Of a stretch of DNA of 64,000 nt, positions 26,651-38,309 are shown piece by piece. The position numbers and the translations under genes were made by a program. This stretch comes from Arctopsyche grandis (taxonomy: Eukaryota > Arthropoda > Insecta > Trichoptera > Hydropsychidae): the NCBI RefSeq assembly GCF_051622035.1, contig NC_135362.1, forward strand, positions 11,535,501 through 11,599,500, in the 5' to 3' direction. The notes below the pieces were generated by a model that saw only the letters and a program-made list of their open reading frames with translations, did no database searches and was not told where the DNA came from. Numbering within the stretch: the stretch's first letter is position 1; the number at the start of each line of letters is the position of its first letter.

Positions 26651-27258
26651 TTCAAGCTATCAATAGTAGAATTGTTTTTTGTATGATTTAAATTGTGATA
26701 ATATCAATCAAGATGATAATGAATTGACATTTAATAGTATAGAGTGAGCATAATGGTATTGTTTAAATGTGCATACAAAAAGGTATCGATAGTGCAAACG
26801 GGAAATTCCCGATTTTCCAGTAGCTCAGTCTTTTTTTTTAATTCTGTATATGGTGACCTAGATGGTTTCTGCTTTTATTGGGCATTTTTGAATCGAAGGA
26901 GACCTCGTTTAGTTGCATCGATTGCATTTTTTTTATGTAGAATTTAATTTAATGGAAGACCGGTAGCTGAATGCAAGAAAGTAAGGTCGTCTACTGTGTG
27001 GTTAATCGTGCGAAATGAAGGCGTACAGGTGGATGACAAAAAAAATAGAGCATGTTTTAAAATGTTTTTATGAACAGAATTATTTAAAAAAATCACATAA
27101 TATTGAATAGGCCTACTAAATATGCATGTGTTTCTATATATTACAAATAGGTACTTAGACTATAGACGGGATTGAGACCCGTTACACGATATTTATAAAT
27201 ACGTCAGTGCGACTGTGGCCCGCCTCTGCCCCGGGGCGCCGCGGCACAGGAACTAGAC
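26651..27258 (-). other. CDA1 3' flank
   Basis: GC-rich for about 80 bp just past the stop at 27259, then AT-rich. No AATAAA was found close to the stop on the minus strand; an ATTAAA near 26943-26952 is the nearest variant noted. Confidence 0.35.
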
Positions 27259-30200
27259 TCAGTAATGGCCGTCGCCCGTTGGGTCGTTCAGCCAGGGGTA
27301 GTTGTTAGGGCACCTCACGCACGTCTGCAGATTTATCGTCTCCCCGGGTACCTCTTTAGATGTCAACTTGCAAGTGTGAGGAACCCAACAGGCGGGAATT
27401 CCCTCGACGGTGCACTTCTCCCTCCATGGGTCGAAGCTCTTCGACTCGGCTATCGTCCTCGGGTTCTGGATCCATTGGATCACTTGCGTCATGGTCACAA
27501 AGTAAACGTCATTGTGATTGGCCAAGATCTCGTCGATCCAGTACAAGAAGGCGTCTAAGAATTCGGGGTTGTTCTTCAACCAAGCGGCGTGGAAGTACAG
27601 ACCGAGTGGTGCTCTGTTTTGTTCGTAATGCCTGTCGAAGTTGTGGTTCAAGAAGTTGTAGAACTGATCTCCGGTTAAGATGTTGGAGCAGGAATCGACC
27701 ATGGCGCATCCCGGGAGGTATTCGTCGTTGTTGGGATCTTCCCTGCGGTCGAGTTCGTTCATGACCATCTCCCACACGGCGTGGCTCCTCGTTGGGCAGC
27801 TTTGAAGGTTGCCGTGGCAACGGTGAGGCATGCGGAAGTACATGGTGTATGGCCATAGAGGGGGGTTGGAGAGTGGCGCTGTGATTGTTGAATCGTAAAG
27901 GAAAGCTTGTTCTTCCATCATGGTGAACTGATTGTTGCCGCCTACGCGCAAGTAAGGAGCTCGAACACCCACGACGCTGTTGTCAGTGAGATTGGCGTAC
28001 TTTTCAGTGATGATCCTCATACCGGCCATTTCTTTAGCCCAATCGTCGACGGTGGCGTTGCTCCAGAAGCGTTCATCATCATTGTGTCTATAGAATAAAT
28101 TTCAATTAATCTTCCGTTATACAGATTGGAGTGGAAACAATTCAACGATAAGCAAATTTTAAAAGAAATACTAAACAAAAACAAACTGCTACAAAGAATA
28201 GCATATGCCACAAAGTCATTTTTTGAAAACACACAGCGATGAACGCGGCACGTGATTTTTTCAGATAGTTTTAAACGTATAAAAAAATATGCCGTGCCTT
28301 GCACAGATTTCTGGAACGCCCAGCAGCACTGGAGTGTTTTCGGTAAAATTGTATCCTTGCTTGATAGTAATCGATAACGGTGTATCCCATATTTAAAGAA
28401 ATTTTAGGAGACTTTGTCTAAGTTCCACGTGCCACGCTCCGTGATGTTTGTTTTCGTCCCAACACGTTTCCAGATATTGACAACTATTATGAATTTACTT
28501 TTTTTTAATGTATGAAATCAAGTCTAAAGTAGTTTGGTTCCAATAGGAGCTTAACTGTATGTTGTCTAATTTATGGTCTATTTTTTAAGAGAACGTTATT
28601 GCTCACAGATCTCAAACTATTCAATAGTTGAAGGATTAAATCTGAGTGGAACATTAACGAATCATGCTGAATAATAGACAGTGTATGTACTTCAACGTGT
28701 TAAGCGAACTATGATGACATTATCTTAAAAAATTACGTTGTAGCCTAATTCCATCTCATATATGTATGTACATATGAGCCGTCATATTTGAAAGTGGCAT
28801 AAGTCAAATTTTCTTCGTTTAGAGAAATACTTCGCAAAACATAAAATATAATATTTTGCGTTTGACAATATTTAAAAGTACTGATGGCCTGTACGAAATA
28901 CGTTTATTATGCTTTTCCGAGATTCTGGACATATCGAATTAAAGGAAGTGATAACAATTTGTGAATTAAGACAAACAGAAATGTTAAGTGTTTTTGGAAC
29001 TGAAAATTGGATCCACCACTTTCAAATATTACGGCTCATATATATGTATGTAGTTAGCTAATGAATTATTTTAAAGATATCAACTATTTTAATTATTTTC
29101 GCCCCATCCTATAAGATAAAATAAGTTCAATGAAGAATTGGTGTACTTACGTGATGGAGTGAACGGCGATCTCGTGTCCCTTGCGGTGGGTTTCTTGGAC
29201 CGCGGAGTAGTTGGTGTACTTGTGCGATACGAAGAAGGTGGCTTTGATGTCGCAGCCGTTGGGGTTCTTGCGTTTGCTGAACATCTCTTTGTAAAGTTCG
29301 ATGTTGTTGTTGTTGATGGCATCGTCGAAGGTGATGGTTATCATTTGGGGTACGTCTTTGGCCGGCAAGTCTCCGGGGACGGTGGTTCCATCTTCCGAGC
29401 AGAAGCAGTCGGGAAGTACGCAGACGGCCGGATCGCATGATGGCGCACGATTCGGGTCATTGTCGATATCTGTAAAATTGTTTGAATCAATCAATTCGCC
29501 TTGCTTTCGAACTCAACGCAAACACAATGTACAGCCTCTCGTGGGAAATTTTGCCAGTTTTGCGAATTGCATCTGAACGTTGCCAAAATTTGATAATTCC
29601 AATTGAAAAATAATGCTATGTAATTAATTATATCAAAAGATTAGTGTCGAATGTTCCATTGCTTAAGTCGTTTCAGTCGCAATCTTTAGATTTTCCACTC
29701 TTAATTTGTTGAGAATTTGAAAACTGGTATAATTTTACCTCGAATTAAAATTGAATCAAAACGATAGATCACTGAAGGTGTATCAATATGAACGTAGTTT
29801 TTCTTAATGGAAACAGTCTATATGAATAGTTTTCTACAAAAGCAAATAATGAAAACTGTTAAATTAGACCTGTTTTCAAAAGTTAAAAATAAAAAAAACT
29901 CATGTGTATTGTATCAGTTAATATCATTATGATTAATATCAGTTTAGCTCAAGCTGTGACTACTTAATTACATGATTTTATTGTGGTTTGTGTATTTTGA
30001 AGATCTTATGACAAGAATGCTGACGAAAAGAGTATCTAAAATTTGGTATCTTTTTAGATACAATCACATTTTTCTTAAACCAGCAGCATGGACTAGTATT
30101 TAGCATATTTTGATATGATCAGTGTGGTTATGAGTTCGAGTCACACTGATTGCTGCTGGCCAGACCTTGGTTTGCGACCAGGTCGGTCGTTTCCTATCAG

Positions 30201-33200
30201 AGTTTGTCAATTTTTCTGATTTTCATTAAAACGATTCCTGTTAAATTGGCTTCCCCTCCCCACTTCTCTCGTAAAATCTTGAGTTATTATGTTATATCTC
30301 TCGACATATGTCTCTGTGGATGATTATTGTATCGGTATAAAAATTCGTATTGTTGTATAAATGTTTGTTAATCGTACTGTATACGATGTTTGCAATGCAC
30401 TTTACTATGTTTGACCATAGCTGTCATGTATAATTTCGAATCATGTATATAATTGATCTGTATAGTACACTCGTCGCATTGGAGCCATCTATAATAACGA
30501 GTGTACATAGATTGATTGATTGAATAAAATAAAATAAAATTCTGAAAGCAATATGAATACATTGCATATATGTATAGTCATCAACTATGCGTATGTATGT
30601 ATGTATGTATGATCGAAGCCACCATTGCATACACATGTATGTAGATACGTCGATGGATTATAAATTGCACAACGGATAGAATGCATCGAAACTGAAAGAA
30701 GCAAAATGGCAACCGGGGAGTTAAAAAAAAAGAAGAAGAGGACGTCGAAAAAAGACATCATTCAATATCGCCATTACAAAATTGTTTTTCAATTATTACA
30801 AAACACATCGCACCGGTCGGAGCACAATCGATTTTGCAAGTGGCGTACCGCGTTTCAAAATACACACACGAAAACGCAACTATTCAATCGACATATATTA
30901 TATGCATGATAATAATAATTGTGTGCACGGCAAAAGGTGACTTGAAATCCTGTTATGTTGGTATTTGAACGCGTCTTCATTACCATGCAGTCGAGAGGAG
31001 GTGTCCGACGACAGGCAGACATACAGACATAAAGACACACAGACACACATACACACCAGAGACCGTGTCGGGCCTTGAAACATAATTTATGATAAATGCT
31101 CGGCGCCGCACCGGCCAGCCAGTGAGAGTGGTCTCCACTTTCGCTGCTCGCCTGCACAGCTGCCCACCGAGAAGACGCCGGAGCCGGATATGAACGCGTG
31201 CGTATCCGAACGGTGATATTTTCGATACGACAACTTACTAAAATTTTCCATCAGGCTATTATCTAAAGGTGCCACGTGATGAATGTGCCACCTGTTTAAA
31301 ATCTGCTCGTGAAAATCACGCGACGGCTTCGACGCCTTTCGCGCCAAAGATTCGCGCTTAAATTTGAAAAGAATTTTTGGATATATCGGGATATTTTGTA
31401 CTCGTGTGAAAGATTTGGTTTGTATTACAATAAAAGAATTCACGTGCAATAAAAGAATTCAGTCACCGAGGTTTGAAACTTGCAGCTCAAAAAACAATTC
31501 ATACATGAACGGATTTCATTGAGTGGAAAGCACTGTTTTATCCAACATACATTTCATTTCAACGAATTCCTTAATCAGATATTAAGTTAATTCATATTGT
31601 ATGTTATGATAATATTTGATAAAACTAGCCAAAAAAATACATTAAGCTAAAGAAAAACAATGTTTTCCACCAGTTTAACCAGAATCGATTTTACATTCGC
31701 GTTTAATAATTTCCATTCTTAGGCCCGATTGTATGTACCTATGCGAAATTCCTTTCCAGCATTGACTTACTAAGAATTGACAATAATTAAAAAATGTGAT
31801 CAGAAATGTAGAAGGACAAATGGAAGATTCGGAATCAATGAATAGATCAGGCAAAAAAAACTACTGCCTATATATTCGGAATATAATAATAAATTGAAAA
31901 AGATTGTCAAGAATTATCATTTATATGGAAAATTGATCATTTTTAATGATTACAACTGCAATAGAAGACGCTTAAAATGTTGTTTGAAATGATTGGTTAT
32001 ATGAACTCAATCATTGTCTTTTCTTTCATTCAAGTAATATTCCATTTAGTACTTATGTACATACATTCAAGAACAAATCTTATAAAAACACCACATTACT
32101 TTAATGAAAATACACGATGAAATTAATTAGTTGATAGAAATTATATATTGAATGCATTTTTATATGTACTTGAGTCATGAACTCGCAGTATTTTATGTGG
32201 AAAAATTGTCTTGCGTTTGAATTTACATCCAATAAAATCTGTCGAACATCCGAGCATTCAAAAACGTGAGAGTCAAGGACGTTTTCTGGCATATATTGCG
32301 AATGTTAAAAATTATACGATTTATACAGTTTCGATACGATCTCTTATCTAATCGATTATCGCCGTCGCGACAGGTGAGATGATGCCGATTTGTGTCACCG
32401 GAGAAAAAAATTAACGAAACTTACTCAACGATAATTTAAATAAAATAAACATTCTTATAATATATTTGACCATAATTTGTACCCTCATAAATGTCAACCG
32501 CGTTTGGCAACCTCACATTACATAAAGAATGGGAGTTTTTTTTTTTCGATCATTAAACGTAATTAAATACTCGTCTTCGTGTTTAAATATTTGTTCAAAA
32601 TGATGGAATTGTTATAATATGCTTAAACTTTTCAAGGCTTCTTCGTCTTGGTTTTCGTAATGTGCAAAAAAATCTATTCAAATATTTGAATGTCTGTAAC
32701 ATAATATTTGCGGAGCGTATTTGTACAATTTTTTTAAGTGAGTGTATTATATAATACATACTGAATGCTTTATTTAAAACATTTTACTATATTACATAAA
32801 GCGGATATTGGGATTGTTTTAATGAAAAATATAAATTCAAATACAGAATACAATAACAAAGGGTAAATAACGGTTATATTGAATATTTTCACGTTTCATA
32901 GCGGAAGAATCGTTTTTGAATTTATGGTAGCGTTACATGACCCGTTTTATAACTGAATATATGTAGTTTTTATGGCATTGGCAATATCTGGCAAAATTAA
33001 GCACGTATAGAATAACACTTACCACAGGAATTTTCATCTGAACCATCAGGGCAGTCTTTTTCTCCGTTGCAGAAAAGTCCCCTCTCTATACAGGAGCTGT
33101 CTCCACACGCCAAAAAGCCATCTTGACAGAGAGGTTCGTCAGTGAAAAGCAAAGGCTTGACCTTCCTTTCCTTATTTTTTAATTTACAGTTTTTGACTGC

Positions 33201-36200
33201 GTCTTTCCAATCGCAAGTCTGCTTTTCGATGTCGAAGTATAAACCAGCGGGACATCGGATGGCTTGCAGACCCTAAGAAGCATCAATTAATTTAGACATG
33301 CATATAACATAATATAAATATAAAGTAGAACACATGCAAATCCTATGGGTGATGATTACGATGTGTATGTATAAGCTCATTAAAAAATAGTACAGTTTAT
33401 TTTGTATGGGAGTAGTTACGTTGAAGCATTATTTTCTCACACGCACAAGTAACGTTCAAGTACTTCATTTTCGCACGATAGATCGCGATTTGAAAGTCGC
33501 CATTGTGGAAAATTGTTTTGTGTGCGATTTTTCCCAACACAAATTTCCCAAAGAAAAATCAAGCGATCGATCGAATAATTATTTTTAATTTTATTGTTCT
33601 TTTCTATTTGACAATTCGCCGATTGCCGAGAGGATCAAGTTTCTTCTCGGATTAGATACGGCGAGTTTTGAGAAGCAGGAAAGAAAACTGGTTAAACAAG
33701 GTCATCGGCTCCGATAGGCAAGTGAAATCTGCTATATGTGTACCATTCATCAGGAAGCAGCAGCAGCTTCTTCCACTTAAAAGATTCGTAATTACGACGT
33801 TTTATGCAAGACTTTAGCATATAAAAATATATATATATATATATACCCACTTACACAGCTATGGATGTAATTATAGGTACGGCTATATTTACATTAGTCA
33901 CGAATTTCATTGAAAAACTTTTTGTAATGATATGGAAGTCGATCTAGCACACTTAAAAGCAGTAGTTGAAAGTGAAAATATCCGGATTTTCCAAAGATTA
34001 CTATATTCATGGCTTCGCTTTTAAACTAAAAAGGTCATACTTATTCAAAGCTGCCCTCGATAAATATTTTGCTATATATAAATGTGCAATTTCAACTTGT
34101 TTCAATTGAGTACATTTATGAGCAATGATTTTTCGTTGCAAAATATGCTATATTAATAAATTGAATTTAGCATTTGAACTTTTAATGTATACATTGAGAT
34201 ACTACAATTTTGTTTAATTTAAAATAAATACTTACAGATGATGTGCATTGAATGACATCTCTGCAATTGTCACCTTCTCCGGCGACTAATCTGAACCATT
34301 CACCAGCATCTTTATCTTTGCAAAGCTCAGCTTCGAAGCTTTCTTCTTTTTTGGTGGATGTCTCGTCAGCCTGCCGCCGATATCTGTGTGGTGCTAGCGC
34401 TCCTTCGCCTATCAACCATAAAAAAATAATCATTAGAAATTTCTGATAAATAAAAGTGATACGTGGAATGACGTTTGTCTTCGAGGATGCGATTGGTTAT
34501 TTTTGATTTAGGATCGTGATGGAATTCGATGCAACCGAGGCATTGTCTTCGGATGGAATTTGCCGAGTTGGTGTCTCGGTGACAACAGCCCGGTTGCATT
34601 CTCTTTGTCGTGGTTGCGCAAGCCGCGGCCAAAAGGTTACTTAACCGACGTGATTCATTTGACGCTCGAACGCCTTCATCGCGACATTATTGTGACCTCT
34701 TATATAAGCGCGAATGCACGTTGAATTGGCTACAATTTCGGATAAATACATTGCATTATCACAAAAAACTATTGAATTCTATGCTGGCAATGCGTTGGGT
34801 AAAAGTTGAAATGTCATTGATTTCATTTGAAATCTACCGTTTGGTTAAATATTTTACATATGAGAAACTGTTAGAAGTCAAACGGACAAACTTCATAATA
34901 GAAAATGTTGTGAAAACTCAACGATATTTTGGATATGAATGCGGTATTTGACAGTTGAGTGTGTAAAGTAGAATTAGTAAAGTTCCATATATAAATTAAG
35001 AGATCTACACAATCTGTATTTTGCATATAAAAAATATTTCACTATACATATGTATATACATATGTATGTATTTTCAAAAAAAATCCTACTGATTTTAAAT
35101 CTACATTTGAATTGAAACTGAAAATGCTTCAATTTAGAAAAAACTCTTCTCTTCTTAAGCTCTCCCATATGACATATTATTCAATGGAAGCTTTGTTATT
35201 GTTAATTAAAATGTTGATTAAAAATACTACTATTTTACAAACGTCTTGTTGTCTCGAACTGAGAATATTTACTGAGATATATGTATACTTATGTAGGTAC
35301 TAAAATTTAGAATGAGCAAAAAGTGGTTAGTCGATTTCGATCTGAAAGGCCACATGCTTACATACATATGTATGTACGTATGTTGTTCATAATAATACTG
35401 GTATGTAAGTTTGTTTCTAAGTGTTTGAACGTGCGTTGAAGAACCAATTTTTCTCAATAATATGTACGCGAGGAGAATATTATAGTATATTATAAAATTT
35501 CAAAAGCTTTCAATTCAATAAATCTAAGACAGTCGATGAAAAAGCACTCAAGTATTCTCACAGCGTCCACATAATTAATGGATTGTTTATTCGGTGAATT
35601 TGTCACAATAGTGACACGCAGTTGCGAAGTTCATTTGTGAATAGCAAATCCAAAGGATTGCAAATTTCAAAAATGTAATGAATAAATAGAAAGTTACAAA
35701 CGTTACAAATCAAAAAGCAGGTTTGATCTCACGTGACTACTCGATGAATTATCGAAGTCGTATGACAATAATTCAATTACATTGTCAATTTATTTTTATG
35801 AACACTTAATCGGCGTGGATTAAATGGGTCAAACTGTAAGAATTTACAATACAATAGTTCGCCTCCGTGGCGTATAATTAATATCAAAATCGTGTTATTA
35901 CTAAAAGCGCAAATTGCTTTAAAATTGTTCGATGGATACAAAAAAATAATAATTTTCCAAAGTGTCTAATTATTATATGAGTGCAGTTCAATTATATGTT
36001 GCCGAGTTAAATTACACACTGGAACTGTTATTAAGTTTTTTATTCGGAAAAACTCATTAATACCAGCTCAAACTCAAGATCAGCTATCTTCAATCTTCGC
36101 TTCTTAATATTCAAATAAATACGTATACATAATCATTATAATAAAGCTCAAAAATAATATGCATAATGATTAAATCATACAGTCGTTAGTTTCTATTAAA

Positions 36201-37848
36201 ATAATAACAGTACATATGTTTAACATTACAGTTACACGTGCTATTTATATAACAGTAATTACACTGTATTAATTAATTTTCAATTACAAGTTTTAAACGA
36301 TTTTAAGAATTTCTAATAAATTCAACAATTACACACAATTTCACGAGGATATTGACAGTAGTGTAATAGTCACGTATTGTATGTAAGGTCAAGGTATCGT
36401 TTGAAAATAATTTCTAAACTGTTAAGCAAACATTTCATTACAAATATTTGGTTTCGGATTTGACTGGTACTGAATGCTTCATGAGTGATCTTATCAAAGC
36501 TGAACTTTATAAGCATACACAAGATTTTAACCGCACCCACTCATTCTGCAACTTACATTCTTTCACATTTGACTTTACGTTAAGATTCAAATAACAAACA
36601 ACGCGAACAATTTAAATTCAATTATGAATAGTATCAACGTTGATAAGATGTTTTTATCAATAAAATACCATCTATAATAGGTAAGAGCTTTAAAATTAGT
36701 ATATGCTTACTCAAGGGTTTTGTTTCAAAGTTGACTTACTTAAATCATTAAATTAACTGTATTTTTCAATCATTGTATTAGTGCAAGGAAGGTGTCATAT
36801 TTGCGCTCACGTAATTGCATATATGCAGTCTCGTCTACATAATATCTACGTGGATAATTTAACGGCGTGCCAGATTCTACACACACACACACTCACACAT
36901 ATATTATACTTCCTCCAATTTAATCACATTCACAATTACACTTCCATCAGTTTCTAGGGAGAAAAAGTGTGACAAGTTTCTCTCACGCGTTTGTTGTTTA
37001 TCAGAGAGGCGGGTGCGACGGCCCCTGCAGCGGCTGTCGCAGTATGCGGAAGGTGATTTACAAAACCACCAAGAAAGATTTTTTCTTTTCATTGAAAATG
37101 AAAATGTCGTAACGCAAAACTTGCGTATCTCTCCCCCTTGGCACGTCTGTCTGTCTATCGACCGCATCGTGTGATCAAATATATGATCTAACGTTTCATA
37201 ACCGAACGCTAATGCTACAGTGTATCGGATTTTATATGTAATACATATACATATAGGTCAAGGTCGCTTTGTAGATCTTCATGCATCTAACTATACAAAA
37301 TCGAAATCGAATTCATTTGAAAAATAATCATCAGTTGCATTGTAAAATCTGTTATATGATACGTCATATTTAAACGATGCATGCCGAATATGATAACGTT
37401 AATCGCGACTATATCCTAGAGTTATGTAAACAAAGTGTTCGCTGTATGAAATAAAAATTGGAAAATATCAAATTGAATATGATGAAATGTTAATGAACTC
37501 ATCTTTAATTTCTACACGGCTCATAATCATAATCGAAAGTAACATCTTGAATAACATGCATCGAATATAATATTGCACAATTCGATTGGAATATTCGTAC
37601 ATTCACGATGATCAAGTTTGAATTTGCGACGATGCTTTTATTAGAAAACGAAATCCCGAACGAACCAACTGTCGCCATTTTCGGCTGTTTCATCACTATC
37701 ATTGAAACACGATTCGCGTTGACGAGAAAAATCACTGTCGATTATGTCACACACGATCGAATTCATTAGAGAGGTTTCGGCGGATTCGTTCTGACAGATA
37801 GAGATAGCTGTATCGAGATTTTGGCGACACGAAATGTGAAAGTGTCCG

Positions 37849-37881
<33 letters not shown>

Positions 37882-38262
37882 TTTTCAGTCGATATTCAAT
37901 TAATATATAATACATAATATCGAGTCGACTTTTGCCACACAACTTGATGCGAACCGGGCGTGTTGAATTCACATACGATTAATTAATTATTGATAGCACT
38001 TGATTTAAAATATTGATATTTTTCATTTAAATAAAATAAAACAAAAGAGCACTCGTATATAATGCGATTCGAATTTGAACTGAGACACTGTTGAAATGGT
38101 GTGGTGTTTGAGTTGGGCGGTGGTAGGGAGGGGTTGGAATTTCGGCTGGGCTGTTGGGTGGGTGGGTGGGTGGTGTTGATTGAGGTTATTAAAATGAACA
38201 GAACACTCACCGGTGATGAATAGACAGAATGCTAGCGCGGCGATACAGGCGTACCGCGCCAT
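27259..38262 (-). CDS. serp: Chitin deacetylase 1 (serpentine-type), spliced, catalytic residues intact
   Basis: Secreted chitin deacetylase (CE4) that converts chitin N-acetylglucosamine to glucosamine in cuticle and tracheal matrix. Exons (minus strand): 38262-38211 signal peptide; 34408-34236; 33272-33023; 29469-29151; 28087-27259. All joins keep frame (1623 nt) for 540 residues, normal for insect CDA1. Domains: signal peptide about 1-23 (MARYACIAALAFCLFITG), a YRRQ basic site, a chitin-binding domain from ELCKDKDAGEWF to DWKDAVKNC, an LDLa domain with the DGSDENSC end, and the deacetylase from M201. The active site is complete: TFDDAI with D207/D208, HSITH with H262/H266, RAPYLRVGG, and the LGLYFHAAWL His. 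Unlike the neighbouring CDA2, the second half of the chitin-binding domain and the LDLa domain share one exon (33272-33023), with no alternative exon seen. The two tandem paralogues keep the same phase-1 intron after the signal peptide. Serp/verm pairing also occurs in other insects (from memory). Confidence 0.94.
28088..29150 (-). other. CDA1 intron 4
   Basis: 1063-bp intron that carries the MITE-like element at 28772-29041. Confidence 0.8.
28772..29041. mobile_element. MITE-like element with 26-bp terminal inverted repeats
   Basis: The left end ATATGAGCCGTCATATTTGA (continuing AAGTGG) and the reverse complement of the right end agree at 25 of 26 positions. The element is about 270 bp, non-coding and lies in a CDA1 intron. 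A diverged relative with the same interior lies at about 53925-54160. The AT-rich flanks make the exact ends and target duplication ambiguous. Confidence 0.75.
29470..33022 (-). other. CDA1 intron 3
   Basis: 3553-bp intron. It contains a SINE at 30081-30540 and a GC-richer block at about 31090-31345. No coding exon is supported inside. Confidence 0.75.
30081..30540 (+). mobile_element. tRNA-derived SINE, head B, tail 2 (full-length copy)
   Basis: Head B has box A-like TGGACTAGTAT and box B GAGTTCGAGTCAC. The shared central domain follows (about 30187-30245). The tail is a hairpin with arms GTACACTCGT / ACGAGTGTAC (about 30465-30507) and loop start CGCATTGGAG, then GATT repeats and (AAAAT)n ending at 30540. 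It lies in CDA1 intron 3, opposite to the gene. Confidence 0.8.
33273..34235 (-). other. CDA1 intron 2
   Basis: 963-bp intron with a short TA repeat near 33828-33845. A motif AACTGGTT at about 33696 loosely resembles a Grainyhead site. Nothing else is visible. Confidence 0.7.
34409..38210 (-). other. CDA1 intron 1
   Basis: 3802-bp first intron. It holds CATA/TATG repeats, a CA run near 36880-36900, a GT run at 37849-37875, a GC-richer patch at 36990-37060 and a GGGT run at about 38150-38175 just inside the donor. First introns often carry enhancers; none can be defined here. Confidence 0.65.
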
Positions 38263-38300
38263 GTTGGCAACTAAACAGTCCCTCCTGGGCGCTCGACGGC

Positions 38301-38309
38301 TTTTATATA
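38301..38309 (-). promoter_or_regulatory. TATA box of CDA1
   Basis: TATATAAAA on the minus strand starts 47 bp before the ATG (38262). It sits in GC-rich sequence, so it is unlikely to be chance. With a usual 30-bp spacing the start site would be near 38278, giving a leader of only about 16 nt, similar to the short leader inferred for CDA2. Confidence 0.6.

Noticed and set aside
27360-27856. Open frames of 115-134 codons within the CDA1 last exon
   Set aside because: Arg/Ser-rich shadow frames of the real coding frame, which carries all CE4 motifs.
33690-33705. Grainyhead-like AACTGGTT site
   Set aside because: A single imperfect match in 64 kb is expected by chance; not listed as a site.
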